A stretch of 64,000 bases of DNA from Halorhodospira halochloris (GCF_002356555.2 NZ_AP017372.2:1714501-1778500), one strand, 5' to 3'; positions 33,448 to 46,839 are shown, counted from the stretch's first letter. Numbers and translations: made by a program. The notes: a model not told the origin generated them from the sequence alone.

Positions 33448-34302
33448 ATGGCCTACACGCCTATAAACACAGGCGATGTTATCGAGCTAGATCAAGCAAA
33501 GTGCACTAGTCATCCACTGAAAGACCTGTACATAGACAAAATCCCCCCTCCAGCAGTGGACCAACAAATCTGGTGTTATATGAGCTTCATCACCAGTCTG
33601 GATGGCCGGATCAGCCTCGATTTCGGCAAGGGCGCCTGTAGAGTTCCGCCACATCTCGCCAACCCCCGCGATTGGCGACTGTTTCAAGAATTGGCAGCAC
33701 ACAGCGACTGCCTGGTCACAACGAGTCGCTATCTGCGCGATCTACAAGCCGGCACGGCGCAAGCCCCACTACCTGTGGACGTGGCTTATCAGGATCTTAT
33801 CTATTGGCGACTCGACAACGGGCTCAACAAACAACCTGATGTGGCCGTAATCGGCAGCTCAAGCGACTTTACACTACCCGCAGAATGGTTTGATCAAGGC
33901 AGACTGGTTTGGCTCTTTGCTCCCTCTAACACTGAAGCAGACAACCTCAGGCGACACCACAGCCTAGGCGCTCAAGTGGCTGCTTACTTCACAGGCAACC
34001 GCGCAGGAGGTAAGACCATAACCAGTACCCTATCGAGGCTAGGTTATCGGCGGGTGTTTTTTATCGGCGGCCCCCAACTATCACACTCACTGCTCGCAGA
34101 TGACGCCCTCGATACGCTTTTTTTGACGATACGCCAGCGCATAATCGGCGGCCAACAAGGCAGCTACGAGAGCATTGTCGAAGGTCCAGCTTTAGAGCTG
34201 GGGTTAGATTTCGAGTTACGCTGGATATTTCTTGACACCGCAGCGGGCAATGAAGCCGGGCAGCTATTTACCCGTTACGACCGAATTCGCCATTCGGTAT
34301 AA
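33448..34302 (+). CDS. RibD C-terminal/dihydrofolate reductase-like protein
   Basis: 284 residues. MSFITSLDGRISL is the start of the RibD-C fold, followed by DCLVTTSRYLRDL, PDVAVIGSSSDF, TSTLSRLGYRRVFFIGGPQLSHSLL and TLFLTIRQRIIGG, the usual pattern for NADPH-binding reductases related to pyrimidine reductase. The N-terminal 50 residues are unlike RibD and there is no deaminase domain. Its substrate is unknown. ATG 33448 has TAGGAG upstream; the open frame begins at 33283. It is divergent from the uvrY-like gene. Confidence 0.75.
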   Translation: MAYTPINTGDVIELDQAKCTSHPLKDLYIDKIPPPAVDQQIWCYMSFITSLDGRISLDFGKGACRVPPHLANPRDWRLFQELAAHSDCLVTTSRYLRDLQAGTAQAPLPVDVAYQDLIYWRLDNGLNKQPDVAVIGSSSDFTLPAEWFDQGRLVWLFAPSNTEADNLRRHHSLGAQVAAYFTGNRAGGKTITSTLSRLGYRRVFFIGGPQLSHSLLADDALDTLFLTIRQRIIGGQQGSYESIVEGPALELGLDFELRWIFLDTAAGNEAGQLFTRYDRIRHSV

Positions 34303-34438
34303 AGCGGTTTGCCGGTGCCACTCATCTGCCCCGGTGAGGAGGTCTCGGCGCCAGGGATGGCGCCATGAATCCTCCAAGGATGGATTGACGGCGTCCTCCA
34401 CGCCGGGGCAGATGAGTGGCACCTGGGGAACCTGCTTA
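34302..34438. repeat. Palindromic element copy R12, shortened arms
   Basis: GGTGCCACTCATCTGCCCCG (34314-34333) pairs perfectly with 34404-34423; the outer ends AAGCGGTTTGCC and GGGGAACCTGCTT pair only partly and lack the CTCTAAAAAC terminus. The centre is in the TCTCGGCGCCAGGG orientation. It lies between the convergent RibD-like and fumC genes, starting at the last base of the stop codon. Confidence 0.85.
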
Positions 34439-34451
34439 GCTCAGGCCGGCA

Positions 34452-37300
<2,849 letters not shown>

Positions 37301-37304
37301 GTGC

Positions 37305-37898
37305 CTATTGCGCAATGAAGTTGTCATAAAAAAACCTGACCTTACCCTCTGAGACGTGGTCAGCTATCGACTGGGCATAAGGGTGGCCATAACCGAAGCG
37401 CCGCGAACCGCGTAAGCCCTCATTGTAAGCTATGAGGGTTTCGCGCCAGCTGAGTCCCTGGTTTTGCAGATGGGCTAGATAGCAGGCTGCCACCTGCATG
37501 TTCCAGTGGTGGTCATATAGCAACTTAGCTATTATCTCTTCGTCCGTTGATAGCCCCTCATCCAGCTCAGGGCAGATAAAACTGATGACATCCTTGGCCG
37601 TGTGGAGTTTAAGCTGCATTACACCGTAGCTGCGCTTGCCGAAGCCGTGACGCCGATCACCTACCGGGCCAAAGCGGCCCATCCGCGTCTCTTGCACCAG
37701 AACACCCATCATTGCCATCCCTAGATCGTGGGGTTTACCCAACTCATAGGCTTGGCGCATAAGCTGTTCTTCATGATCGTTGAACCGAAAGTGCTGCGCG
37801 GTGACTGAACTAGATCCAAGCATTACACCGCTTACGAAGAAGAAGATTGCATACAACTTCAGGGTATCCGAGCATATAAATCTATTTTTATATATCAT
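37305..37898 (-). CDS. SLT-type lytic transglycosylase-like protein
   Basis: A protein of about 197 residues with an N-terminal hydrophobic signal (TLKLYAIFFFVSGVMLGSSSVTA) and a lysozyme-like domain: VLVQETRMGRFGPVGD holds the likely catalytic Glu, followed by SYGVMQLKLHTAKDV, HHWNMQVAACYLAHLQNQG and AYNEG. It probably cuts peptidoglycan in the periplasm. ATG 37898 has AAGAGG upstream; a GTG at 37913 overlaps the nudix stop codon and is the alternative. Confidence 0.72.
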   Translation of the reverse strand: MIYKNRFICSDTLKLYAIFFFVSGVMLGSSSVTAQHFRFNDHEEQLMRQAYELGKPHDLGMAMMGVLVQETRMGRFGPVGDRRHGFGKRSYGVMQLKLHTAKDVISFICPELDEGLSTDEEIIAKLLYDHHWNMQVAACYLAHLQNQGLSWRETLIAYNEGLRGSRRFGYGHPYAQSIADHVSEGKVRFFYDNFIAQ

Positions 37899-37909
37899 TC
37901 CAGGCCTCT

Positions 37910-38551
37910 TCACTGATCCTCTTCAGTCCACAAGCTCTCGGACCAACTCCCCCCGGTCCACTCTTTGCGCAGTCGCTGCCGATTGAGGGCCAACCACTGC
38001 AAAGCGATGATCGGCATTGCTGACCGCATACCACCCGAGAGTGCCTGCTCAATCGCCTCGTCAGCGCCTAGTACATGACTGAGGATATCCTCATTCTCGC
38101 CTGCAAGGCCGTGCACCCCGCCAGCTTGGCTACTATCACAGCGCCCGCAATAGATCATAACCCGCTCCGTGCTCCCGCCAGGACTAGGCAGGTAGTCCGC
38201 TATCAACTCCAGGTCACTAATCTCTAACCCGGCCTCTTCTTGTGCCTCACGATAAGCCACGCTGCGCGGCTCCTCGCCCGCCTCAGCTATACCGGCCACG
38301 GTCTCAATAAGCCAGGCACCGCGCGGATCATCAATGCATCCAACCCGAAACTGCTCAACCAATACGACCTCATCGCGCTCAGGATCGTATGGCAAAACGG
38401 CTACCGCTAGATCGCGAACCAAACACTCTCGAGTCAGCTCCGGGGTCATACCACCAGCAAACAAAGCATGGCGCAAACGGATACGCTCCATGCTCATGAT
38501 GGCACCCTTAAAGAAGCACTCACGCTGCAAGATCTCATAACGATGGGCCAT
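37910..38551 (-). CDS. nudF: ADP-ribose pyrophosphatase (Nudix)
   Basis: 213 residues with the Nudix box GIAEAGEEPRSVAYREAQEEAGL and the ADPRase-specific Pro-rich context DYLPSPGGSTERVMIYCGRCD. The N terminus FKGAIMSMERIRLRHALFAGGMTPELTRECLVRDLAVAVLPYDP fits NudF. It hydrolyses ADP-ribose to AMP and ribose-5-phosphate. It overlaps the transglycosylase frame by 3-4 nt. An internal ATG 54 nt downstream is another possible start. Confidence 0.9.
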   Translation of the reverse strand: MAHRYEILQRECFFKGAIMSMERIRLRHALFAGGMTPELTRECLVRDLAVAVLPYDPERDEVVLVEQFRVGCIDDPRGAWLIETVAGIAEAGEEPRSVAYREAQEEAGLEISDLELIADYLPSPGGSTERVMIYCGRCDSSQAGGVHGLAGENEDILSHVLGADEAIEQALSGGMRSAMPIIALQWLALNRQRLRKEWTGGSWSESLWTEEDQ

Positions 38552-38575
38552 ACTCTCCCCCGCAGTTACTCTTTA

Positions 38576-39898
38576 TCAGTTGTGCCGATCCAGCACGGCA
38601 AAGCTTTCTACATGGGCAGTGTGCGGGAACATATCCATTATCCCTGCCGCACTAAGCTTAAACCCGTATTTATTAACTAGCGTACCGACATCACGAGCCA
38701 ATGTGGCAGGGGCACAGGAGCAATAGACAACTCGCTCGGCACCGGTAGCAGCAACCGCACTTATCATCTGCGCCGCTCCCGAGCGCGGCGGATCGAGCAG
38801 CACCGCATCATATTGACCACGAAACTGCTCAATCGCGGCTTGCTCAGTCAGATCGGCGACAGCAAAGCTGGCGCTAACACTATTGGCAGCAGCATTCTGC
38901 TCGGCCCGTGCAACTAGAGCAGCATCTCCCTCAATTCCCGTCACTGCGCAGCCGGACTTGGCTAGCGGCAAGGTAAAGTTACCGAGCCCGCAAAACAGAT
39001 CGAGTATCCGTCGTCCTGAGGCGGGTTGCAGCCACTCCAGAGCGCGCCCCACCATGGCAGCGTTGATCTGGGCATTTATCTGAGTGAAATCGGTCGGCTC
39101 AAAACTCAACTCGATACCGATCTGGTCTATGGCGTAGGACAATCTTGGCTGCTCCGGAAAGACCGGGGTAACTGTGCTCTCATCGCCGGGTTGACGCAGC
39201 ACAGCCAAACCAGTTGTGGCGGCAAATTCACTAAGCCGCTGCAGATCAGCCTCACTCAGCGACTCTAAATGACGAAAGACCAGAGCTGCCTGCTCATCAC
39301 CACAAGCTACCTCTATCTGCGGTATCTTATCTGGTATAGAAAGCGATTCAATAAGTCGAGCTAGCTCGCCTATTCGCTCGCCTACCCGGGGATCGAGGAC
39401 TGGGCATGACTGTAGCGGGGCAACCAGAGGGCTGTGCTTTTCGCGAAAGCCAACCAAGACGCCACCTTTTTTGGGCACTAATCGCACCGCCAGCCTAGCC
39501 TTACGCCGATACCCCCAACTAGGCCCTGTCAACGCTGGCAGCCATTGCTCCGGACTGACGCCGCCAATCCTCTCGAGCTGCTCGCTTAGCACCCGCTCCT
39601 TATGCTCTATCTGCGCCTGGGCAGGGATATGCTGCAAGGCGCAGCCGCCACATACTCCAAAATGTGGGCAGCCTGGCTCTATGCGCTCTGCTGCAGGCTC
39701 AATAATCTCAACTGCGCATGCTTCGGCCAGCGAGCGGCGCAGCTTGGTATAACGATAGCGCACCAATTCATCTTCAAGGGCAAAGTCAACAAAGACCGGC
39801 CTGCCTTTATCATCATGAGTTATACCGCGACCCTCATGACTGAATCCGCTTATCCGCGCCTCAACAAGCTCTTTAGGTAAGCGCCTCTTACGTCCCAC
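38576..39898 (-). CDS. rlmD: 23S rRNA (uracil-1939-C5)-methyltransferase RlmD
   Basis: 440 residues: an N-terminal TRAM domain (VEARISGFSHEGRGI), the 4Fe-4S cysteines of PGCPHFGVCGGCALQH, a SAM-binding motif LDLFCGLGNFTLPLA and the catalytic loop VYCSCAPATLARDV. GTG 39898, preceded by GGAGG, is chosen; it lies inside the 3' end of the exonuclease gene (11-nt overlap). The longer open frame is a shadow of that gene. Confidence 0.95.
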   Translation of the reverse strand: MGRKRRLPKELVEARISGFSHEGRGITHDDKGRPVFVDFALEDELVRYRYTKLRRSLAEACAVEIIEPAAERIEPGCPHFGVCGGCALQHIPAQAQIEHKERVLSEQLERIGGVSPEQWLPALTGPSWGYRRKARLAVRLVPKKGGVLVGFREKHSPLVAPLQSCPVLDPRVGERIGELARLIESLSIPDKIPQIEVACGDEQAALVFRHLESLSEADLQRLSEFAATTGLAVLRQPGDESTVTPVFPEQPRLSYAIDQIGIELSFEPTDFTQINAQINAAMVGRALEWLQPASGRRILDLFCGLGNFTLPLAKSGCAVTGIEGDAALVARAEQNAAANSVSASFAVADLTEQAAIEQFRGQYDAVLLDPPRSGAAQMISAVAATGAERVVYCSCAPATLARDVGTLVNKYGFKLSAAGIMDMFPHTAHVESFAVLDRHN

Positions 39899-40667
39899 AC
39901 CAAGCCTCCAGAAAGGCCTGCAGGTGGGGCTTGTCGGTGGACTCGCCCAGAGCTGTAGCCACTCGCTCCGTCTCCAACTTATATTCAGCAGCATCGAGTG
40001 CGCCGCGAAAATGCTGAAAGCGTAGATATAGCAGGTAAGTATTCAACACATCGGTCTCACAATAATCACGCACTTGCCCAAGCTCACCGCGGGCTACGGC
40101 ATCTGCCACATCTGCCCCGCTCATCCCCATCTTGCCCGGCAGCCCACACATGGTTGCTATTTGATCAAGCGGCGCGGCACCGCGTAACTGATAGCAAGAG
40201 AGGACATCCATAAGATCGGTATGGCGCTCGTGATAGCGGTTTATGTAATTGTTAAAGCGAAAGCTACTATCGCCTTGACCATTCTCCCAGTAACGCGGGG
40301 CAGTTACTGCATGGATAAGAGCGCGGTGGTGGATCACGGGGATATCGAAACCGCTACCATTCCAAGAGACCAGATCAGGGACAAAACGCTCAAGACCATC
40401 GAAAAAGCGCTCAATGAGCTGTTTTTCCCCATCTTCTAGGTCGCCCAATGACCAGACCCTAAACCGACCATTAATCACCCCGGCGAGAGATATGGCCACT
40501 ATCTTGTGAAGATGCAAACGGTGGAACTCGCTGCCAATCTCCTGACGGCGCCGGGCAGCCATGGCGCGCGCCACATCTTCGTCCTGCAAATCGTCGAGAC
40601 CAAAGACCAACCGTCCCCCTTCAAGGTCGGGAACAGTCTCGATATCAAAGGCTAGAACATTTCCCAC
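39888..40667 (-). CDS. DEDDy-type 3'-5' exonuclease
   Basis: 259 residues with AFDIETVPDLEG (DxE), SWNGSGFDIPVIHHRALIH, and DYCETDVLNTYLLYLRF (Y..TD), the three Exo motifs of PolB-type proofreading nucleases. It stands alone without a polymerase domain. It probably acts on DNA or RNA ends, substrate unknown. It is coupled to rlmD by overlap. Confidence 0.85.
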   Translation of the reverse strand: MGNVLAFDIETVPDLEGGRLVFGLDDLQDEDVARAMAARRRQEIGSEFHRLHLHKIVAISLAGVINGRFRVWSLGDLEDGEKQLIERFFDGLERFVPDLVSWNGSGFDIPVIHHRALIHAVTAPRYWENGQGDSSFRFNNYINRYHERHTDLMDVLSCYQLRGAAPLDQIATMCGLPGKMGMSGADVADAVARGELGQVRDYCETDVLNTYLLYLRFQHFRGALDAAEYKLETERVATALGESTDKPHLQAFLEAWCGT

Positions 40668-40687
40668 GCGTTTCTGCTCCTACCAGG

Positions 40688-41077
40688 TTAATTTTGCCCC
40701 GCAACTATAATCACGAACGCCACAGCGTAATCGCGTTCATCGCTAAGGCTCAAATGAATTTCACTTACCTTGAGAGCCTCGCCGCGTTTAGCCGCACCAT
40801 CAAGCAGCCGCAACCCAGGCTTACCAAGTCTGTCATGCCCTACCTCCAAGCTGCGCAGCCCGACCCCATCGCGAAAACCGGTACCCAACGCCTTGGCTGC
40901 GGCCTCTTTCGCCGCAAAGCGGCGGGCTAAAAAGGCGACCTCATTGGCAACGCAGGAATCGAACAGATCAAACTCATGGGGAGTAAGAATGCGCTGAGCC
41001 AGCCTTTCGCCATGACGCTGCCAGGCCTTGCGCATGCGCTCAATTGCCACAATATCTGTGCCAATGCCTGCAATCAT
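40688..41077 (-). CDS. acpS: Holo-[acyl-carrier-protein] synthase
   Basis: 129 residues with [12 protein letters not shown] and the [14 protein letters not shown] motif; D8 and the KE pair bind Mg2+ and CoA. It attaches 4'-phosphopantetheine to acyl carrier protein. Its ATG overlaps the TGA of pdxJ by 4 nt. Confidence 0.96.
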   Translation of the reverse strand: MIAGIGTDIVAIERMRKAWQRHGERLAQRILTPHEFDLFDSCVANEVAFLARRFAAKEAAAKALGTGFRDGVGLRSLEVGHDRLGKPGLRLLDGAAKRGEALKVSEIHLSLSDERDYAVAFVIIVAGQN

Positions 41078-41805
41078 GCGAATCTCATCAGCCGTTTCAT
41101 CTCTGCGACTGCTGGCGCTAGGCCGGTGAAGATAGCCCGGGCAACTATGGCATGACCGATATTAAGCTCAGCCACTTGAGGCCAAGCCGCTATGGCTTCG
41201 ACATTGTGGTAATGCAAACCGTGTCCGGCGTTAACCTGTAGACCAAGTTGCCCTGCATACTCAACTGCTCGCTGCAAACGCGCTAGTTCCTTACCTCGCG
41301 CTTGCAGGTCCGGGGCATCTGCATATGCACCAGTGTGCAGTTCTATCACCGGAGCCCCGACATTCAGCGCAGCATCAATTTGCTCGCTTTCCGGATCGAT
41401 GAACAGAGACACCCGTATGCCAGCCTCTGCAAGTTGCTGACAAGCGCGGCGCACCCTTTCCGGATCGGCTGCCACATCCAGCCCGCCCTCAGTGGTAAGC
41501 TCCTCACGCCGCTCCGGAACAAGGCAGCAGTCGGTGGGCTGCAGAGACCTGGCAATACCGACCATCTCCTCAGTGACTGCCATTTCGAGATTAACGCGGG
41601 TCTGGACGTGGCGCAGTAGCTCCTCGACATCACGATCTTGGATATGCCGTCGGTCTTCGCGCAGGTGAACGGTAATGGCATCGGCCCCACCGCGCTCAGC
41701 CTCGGCAGCAGCGTATAGTATATTTGGATAACGGGTACCCCTAGCCTGGCGAAGAGTGGCGACGTGATCTATATTTACACCGAGTTGGATTGGAGTCGTA
41801 CGCAT
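41074..41805 (-). CDS. pdxJ: Pyridoxine 5'-phosphate synthase
   Basis: 243 residues with the family landmarks [53 protein letters not shown] and [11 protein letters not shown]. It condenses amino-acetone phosphate and deoxyxylulose phosphate in vitamin B6 synthesis. It sits between recO and acpS as in E. coli. Confidence 0.97.
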   Translation of the reverse strand: MRTTPIQLGVNIDHVATLRQARGTRYPNILYAAAEAERGGADAITVHLREDRRHIQDRDVEELLRHVQTRVNLEMAVTEEMVGIARSLQPTDCCLVPERREELTTEGGLDVAADPERVRRACQQLAEAGIRVSLFIDPESEQIDAALNVGAPVIELHTGAYADAPDLQARGKELARLQRAVEYAGQLGLQVNAGHGLHYHNVEAIAAWPQVAELNIGHAIVARAIFTGLAPAVAEMKRLMRFA

Positions 41806-41865
41806 TTGAGCTAGTCTTTGCTCCGCTGGTTGAATTCTAGCTTGTTATCGATGTATCAATTGGGA

Positions 41866-42624
41866 TTAACCTGACAGGCCCCGCCTAGAGGCAACGCCCC
41901 TAAACATCTCCCGGCTATGTAGTCGCTTGCCATTAAGGTGCTTATCGATAACCGCGCGCAGCAGTTGGCGCGACTCTAGGCGCCCCGGATCCTGCCCTAA
42001 ATAATCTTTATCCCCCTCAGCTAGGGCCAGCAGAGTGGCCCCGCCAACCATCACGGCAACATCACCAGCACGGGAGTGGCCTTGAGCTGCCGCGGCCGCA
42101 ACCGGCACCGGGCCGCGTTGAGGGTAGTATAAGTAACTCGCTGATCTTTGTATCTGGGCACCGTGGACATCTTCATGCACGGCCAATCCGTAGCCACACT
42201 CCTCCAGCAAGGCAACCTCAAAACAGCGCAAAAGTGGTTCTCGCCGCTGATCCATAATACCATCCAGGGCTATACCATAAGCTTGCCAGGTCCGGGGATG
42301 AGGATCCTCACGACGAGTAAGAGCCATAATCAGCTCTGCCATATAGAAGCCACAGGCAAGAGCAACCCCGCTGAGCCGATACGATCTTCCTGCCTGTTCC
42401 AGATCGTTGATACTTTTCAACTCACTACGGCCACCCCAACTCACCCGAAGCGGCACAAAAGGCTCGATAAGAGCGCTCCAGCCGCGATTTTTGACTCCCC
42501 GCGCTACCGCTCCCAAACGGCCATGCTCATAGGTAAAAAGCTCCAGCAGGGCGCTGGTCTCACGGTAAGGCCGCCTATGCAGAATCCATGCTGGTTGCTG
42601 CTCAATCCGTGTAGCCAAATTCAT
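41866..42624 (-). CDS. recO: DNA repair protein RecO
   Basis: 252 residues with an N-terminal OB fold (WILHRRPYRETSALLELFTYEHGRLGAVARGVK). RecO loads RecA onto SSB-coated DNA with RecR. It overlaps the era 3' end by 23 nt. The zinc cysteines seen in some RecO proteins are absent here, as in other gammaproteobacteria. Confidence 0.93.
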   Translation of the reverse strand: MNLATRIEQQPAWILHRRPYRETSALLELFTYEHGRLGAVARGVKNRGWSALIEPFVPLRVSWGGRSELKSINDLEQAGRSYRLSGVALACGFYMAELIMALTRREDPHPRTWQAYGIALDGIMDQRREPLLRCFEVALLEECGYGLAVHEDVHGAQIQRSASYLYYPQRGPVPVAAAAAQGHSRAGDVAVMVGGATLLALAEGDKDYLGQDPGRLESRQLLRAVIDKHLNGKRLHSREMFRGVASRRGLSG

Positions 42625-43489
42625 GCAAAGCGCGCCGATCGTCGGTCCAATGCTCTTTGACCTTGACCCACAATTCTAGATGTGCCTGCTGTTCGAGCAG
42701 TTCTTCGATCTGTTGGCGTGCCAAACTGCCGACTTTTTTTAGGCGTTTTCCTCCTTGGCCAATAACTATAGGTTTCTGTGCTGAGCGCTCCACCCAAACC
42801 ACTGCACCGATCCGAGTCAAACTCTCTCCAATCTGCAGCTCTTCTATCTGCACCGTGGTCGAATAGGGTAGCTCATCACCAAGGGCAACTATCAACTGTT
42901 CCCTGATCAGCTCACCGATTCGAAAGGCCGTGTCTCTATCGGTGATCTGCTCAGCAGGAAAGAGTGCCGGCCCCTGCGGCAAACGCTTCACCACCTCTAG
43001 CTGTAATTCTTCCAGATTGGTCCCGCGAGTTGCTGAAACCGGGACCACGGCTGCGAAATCACGCAATTTCGTGAGCCGCTCTAAATGGGGCAAAAGCTTG
43101 CGCTTGTCTTTTACCCGATCAACTTGATTGACCGCGAGTATGACCGGAACGTCAACGCCTTCTAGCGCCCCCAGAGCGCTATCATCCGCATCCCGCCACT
43201 CCAAGCCACAGCAGACAAAGAGAGCTAGATCGATATCTTCCAGTGCCCCCAAGGCAGCGCGATTGAGCTGACGATTGAGTGCTCGTTTTTCATGTTGATG
43301 CAAGCCTGGGGTGTCGACAAATACGACTTGCGTACCGCCACCATTGAGCACTCCGAGAATACGGTGTCGGGTAGTCTGCGGCTTGCGCGTCGCTATGCTG
43401 ACCTTCTCACCTAGCAGGGCATTGAGCAGGGTCGACTTGCCGACATTGGGCCGGCCCAGAATAGCGCACATTCCGCTATGCTCTAGCAT
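42602..43489 (-). CDS. era: GTPase Era
   Basis: 295 residues: a G domain with GRPNVGKSTLLNALLG, VDTPGLH and NQVDRV, then a KH domain with VWVERSAQKPIVIGQGGKRLKKVG. It binds 16S rRNA and assists 30S assembly. It lies between rnc and recO in the conserved cluster. Confidence 0.97.
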   Translation of the reverse strand: MLEHSGMCAILGRPNVGKSTLLNALLGEKVSIATRKPQTTRHRILGVLNGGGTQVVFVDTPGLHQHEKRALNRQLNRAALGALEDIDLALFVCCGLEWRDADDSALGALEGVDVPVILAVNQVDRVKDKRKLLPHLERLTKLRDFAAVVPVSATRGTNLEELQLEVVKRLPQGPALFPAEQITDRDTAFRIGELIREQLIVALGDELPYSTTVQIEELQIGESLTRIGAVVWVERSAQKPIVIGQGGKRLKKVGSLARQQIEELLEQQAHLELWVKVKEHWTDDRRALHEFGYTD

Positions 43490-43521
43490 TAATTTTGCCC
43501 TCTTGAGTTCTCCATGGACTA

Positions 43522-44202
43522 CTACGCCTCTTCACCACCCAAAACCCCCAACATCGTCGCTGCAGCCTGCTGCTCTGCCTGCCTTCTGCTCCCCGCCTCG
43601 CCAACACTCCTCTGCTCAGAGTCGACCAGCCGACACTCAACGCGAAACATTTGGTGATGGGCACGGCCACTGACATCGAGGACCTGGTACTCCGGCAAGG
43701 GCCGACGGGTTGACTGCAGCTTTTCCTGCAGGCGTGTTTTTGGGTCCTTGAGCAGACCTTCATCAGGCAGAGAATCGAGCCGCTCTCTATAAAGGGCAAC
43801 TACCATCGCTGCCACCGAGTAAAAATCACTATCTAAGTACGCGGCACCTATAACGGCCTCGAGGGTATCGGCCAGGATTGAATCGCGACGATGGCCACCG
43901 CTCTTCAATTCGCCCCCGCCCAAGCGCAGATGAGAGCCTAAATTCAGCCCCCGAGCAATCTCAGCCAATGTCGAACGATTTACCAAACTCGCCCTCAGCC
44001 GCGACAAAGAACCTTCGCTATCCTGCGGCCGGCGGCGAAATATCTCCTGAGCAATCACGAAGTTAAGAACAGAATCACCCAGAAACTCCAAACGCTCATT
44101 GTGCCTAGCCGCGGCACTGCGATGGGTTAGAGCCTCCTGCAGTAGACCGATCTCATTAAAACGGTATCCTAGCTGGTGCTGCAGCTCTTGAAGATCTGAC
44201 AT
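43522..44202 (-). CDS. rnc: Ribonuclease III
   Basis: 226 residues with the catalytic signature NERLEFLGDSVLNFVIA, a second acidic site (TLEAVIGAAYLDSD) and a C-terminal dsRNA-binding domain (TRLQEKLQSTRRPLPEYQVL...AEQQAAATML). It processes rRNA and cuts long duplex RNA. This matters here, since transcripts of the palindromic elements would be long perfect hairpins. Confidence 0.97.
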   Translation of the reverse strand: MSDLQELQHQLGYRFNEIGLLQEALTHRSAAARHNERLEFLGDSVLNFVIAQEIFRRRPQDSEGSLSRLRASLVNRSTLAEIARGLNLGSHLRLGGGELKSGGHRRDSILADTLEAVIGAAYLDSDFYSVAAMVVALYRERLDSLPDEGLLKDPKTRLQEKLQSTRRPLPEYQVLDVSGRAHHQMFRVECRLVDSEQRSVGEAGSRRQAEQQAAATMLGVLGGEEA

Positions 44203-44208
44203 ACTTGG

Positions 44209-44964
44209 CTACTCAATGCGCTGACCGATGCGATCCCAGGCTAATCCGCCCTCCTCACTATCCCAACTCATCCATATCATCATTGCCCGACCCGCCAAAT
44301 AGTCATCCGACACAGGCCCCCATACCCGGCTATCAGCACTCCGATCCCGATTATCGCCGACGGTAAAGTAGTGGCCTTCAGGAACCGTATATGTAAAGCT
44401 ACCAGTCGCCGGCTCCTCATGATGGATTATACGGTACTCGTTATCATCAGCCTGCTCTCTGTAGACGCGAGCCGAGCCCCCTGCGTCGGAGCGCTGATAA
44501 GGGCCGACATGGCTCTGCTCGAGAGGCTCGCCGTTAACATAGAATACCCGGTTCTGATAGCTGATTTCATCACCAGGCAGGCCAATCACGCGCTTTATAT
44601 AATCCTGGCTAGGATCGCGCGGATACCGAAAGACCGCCACCTCACCACGCTCAGGCTCACCTTCACCAAACAGCCGAGTGCGCAGCAACGGCAAGCGGAT
44701 TCCGTATGCCGACTTATTCACCAGGATAAAATCACCCGCCTGCAGGGTCGGCAACATCGACCCAGAGGGGATGCGAAACGGCTCAGCAATAAACGAGCGC
44801 AACAGCAAAACAATAAGGATAATAGGGAACAGCGAGCGAGGCAGATCGATATACCACGGATCTTGAGAACGATCTACGCCCTCACGCTCGCGCAACCACT
44901 TATCCCACCCCCACACCAGAGCGGTCAATATAGTCAGGACTACCAGCAACAACTCAAAGTTCAT
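44209..44964 (-). CDS. lepB: Signal peptidase I
   Basis: 251 residues with two N-terminal spans and the Ser/Lys dyad S69 (RIPSGSMLPTL) and K124 (DYIKRVIGLPGD), plus GDNRDRSADSRVWG. It removes signal peptides at the periplasmic face. It is immediately downstream of lepA. Confidence 0.97.
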   Translation of the reverse strand: MNFELLLVVLTILTALVWGWDKWLREREGVDRSQDPWYIDLPRSLFPIILIVLLLRSFIAEPFRIPSGSMLPTLQAGDFILVNKSAYGIRLPLLRTRLFGEGEPERGEVAVFRYPRDPSQDYIKRVIGLPGDEISYQNRVFYVNGEPLEQSHVGPYQRSDAGGSARVYREQADDNEYRIIHHEEPATGSFTYTVPEGHYFTVGDNRDRSADSRVWGPVSDDYLAGRAMMIWMSWDSEEGGLAWDRIGQRIE

Positions 44965-45010
44965 GGCGTTTCCAGTTATTCTAAGGTTATTGGGGATTGG
45001 CTAATCCGGC

Positions 45011-46810
45011 TCACTCTTTAGCACTGTCAACTCGCAACACCGCAAGGAAGGCATCCTGAGGTATCTCCACCTTGCCAACTTGCTTCATGCGTTTTTTACC
45101 CTCTTTTTGTTTCTCCAGCAGCTTGCGTTTGCGGGTCACGTCACCGCCGTAGCATTTAGCCGTAACGTTTTTACGCATCGCCTTAACCGTGCTGCGGGCA
45201 ATTATCTGGTTACCTATAGCCGCTTGAATAGCCACCTCAAACATCTGTCGCGGGATTATCTCCTTGAGCTTTTCAACCAAAGAGCGTCCCCTGTGGTATG
45301 AATGCTCGCGATGGACTATGTTCGACAGTGCATCTACCTTGTCGCCATTTATTAATACGTCCAGCTTGACTAGGTCATCGCCTTGGAAGCGCTTCAGCTC
45401 ATAGTCAAAAGAGGCGAACCCCCGGGTAGCCGATTTCAAGCGGTCGAAGAAGTCCAGCACCACTTCACTTAGCGGCATCTCATAGATCAAGGAGATCTGC
45501 TGCCCGACATACTGCATCTCTTTCTGAACCCCGCGCTTCTCCTCACACAGGGCCAAGACATTACCAACCAACTCCTGTGGCACCAGGATACTGGCTTCGA
45601 TGATTGGTTCACGGATCTCCTCAATCTCCCCTATCGGCGGTAGATTGGCCGGATTATCAATCTCTAGCTGCTGACCATCTTTGGTTATTACGTGGTGAAC
45701 AACGGTCGGCGCGGTAGTCACTAAATCGAGGCCGTACTCTCGCTCCAAGCGCTCCTGGATAATTTCCATATGGAGCATACCGAGAAAACCGACCCGGAAG
45801 CCAAAGCCGAGTGCCTGCGAGCTCTCCGGCTCGTAGTTTAAGGCTGAATCGTTTAGGCGCAGTTTTCCTAGGGCGTTGCGCAAGGCCTCAAAGTCATCAG
45901 AAGAACTTGGGAAGAGCCCAGCAAAGACTCGTGGCTGGACCTGTTTAAAACCGGGGACCGGATCGGCAGCCGGACGGGACTGATGGGTAAGGGTAGCGCC
46001 CACCGGAGCGCCATCAATATCCTTAATGCCAGCCACAACATAGCCGACCTGACCGGGTAAAAGCCGCTCACAAGGCGTTCTCTTGGGAGTAAAGATGCCG
46101 ATCTCGTCGACCTGAAACTCCCGACCCGTAGCCATTACCTGAATCTTATCGCCTTTGCGCAGCTCGCCGTCAAAGACCCGCGCCAAGGTAACCACACCCA
46201 GATAATTATCGAACCAGGAGTCCATTATTAGCGCCTTAAGCGGCTCCTGCGGCTGCCCTTTGGGCGGGGGAATCCTAGCTACCAAGGCCTCAAGCAGGTC
46301 ATCGACACCCTCGCCGGTCTTAGCACTAACCATAAGCGCTTCACTGGCATCTAGGCCGATTATCTCCTCAATTTGCTCTAGCACCCGCTCTGGCTCGGCC
46401 GAGGGCAAGTCGATCTTATTGAGTACCGGAATCACCTCAAGATCTTGCTCAATTGCGGTATAACAATTGGCCACGCTCTGCGCCTCCACTCCTTGTGACG
46501 CATCGACTACGAGCAGGGCACCCTCACAGGCAGCCAAGGAGCGTGACACCTCATAGGAGAAGTCGACGTGGCCGGGGGTATCGATAAAATTCAATTCGTA
46601 GGTCTGACCATCCCGCGCTTTATACTGGAGCGAGACACTCTGCGCTTTAATGGTAATACCCCTTTCGCGCTCCAGATCCATGGAATCCAGAACCTGTTCG
46701 TTCATCTCACGGTCGGTAAGGGTTCCAGCCATTTGGATGAACCGATCAGATAAGGTGGATTTACCATGGTCGATGTGGGCAATAATCGAGAAGTTGCGGA
46801 TGTTCTCCAT
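45011..46810 (-). CDS. lepA: Elongation factor 4 (LepA)
   Basis: 599 residues: G domain [22 protein letters not shown] and [13 protein letters not shown]-like domains and the LepA-specific C terminus ([28 protein letters not shown]). It is a ribosome-associated GTPase. It precedes lepB and lies about 100 nt after htrA. Confidence 0.98.
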   Translation of the reverse strand: MENIRNFSIIAHIDHGKSTLSDRFIQMAGTLTDREMNEQVLDSMDLERERGITIKAQSVSLQYKARDGQTYELNFIDTPGHVDFSYEVSRSLAACEGALLVVDASQGVEAQSVANCYTAIEQDLEVIPVLNKIDLPSAEPERVLEQIEEIIGLDASEALMVSAKTGEGVDDLLEALVARIPPPKGQPQEPLKALIMDSWFDNYLGVVTLARVFDGELRKGDKIQVMATGREFQVDEIGIFTPKRTPCERLLPGQVGYVVAGIKDIDGAPVGATLTHQSRPAADPVPGFKQVQPRVFAGLFPSSSDDFEALRNALGKLRLNDSALNYEPESSQALGFGFRVGFLGMLHMEIIQERLEREYGLDLVTTAPTVVHHVITKDGQQLEIDNPANLPPIGEIEEIREPIIEASILVPQELVGNVLALCEEKRGVQKEMQYVGQQISLIYEMPLSEVVLDFFDRLKSATRGFASFDYELKRFQGDDLVKLDVLINGDKVDALSNIVHREHSYHRGRSLVEKLKEIIPRQMFEVAIQAAIGNQIIARSTVKAMRKNVTAKCYGGDVTRKRKLLEKQKEGKKRMKQVGKVEIPQDAFLAVLRVDSAKE

Positions 46811-46839
46811 ACCTGGCGCGTCCTATTTGTCGCCGTCAC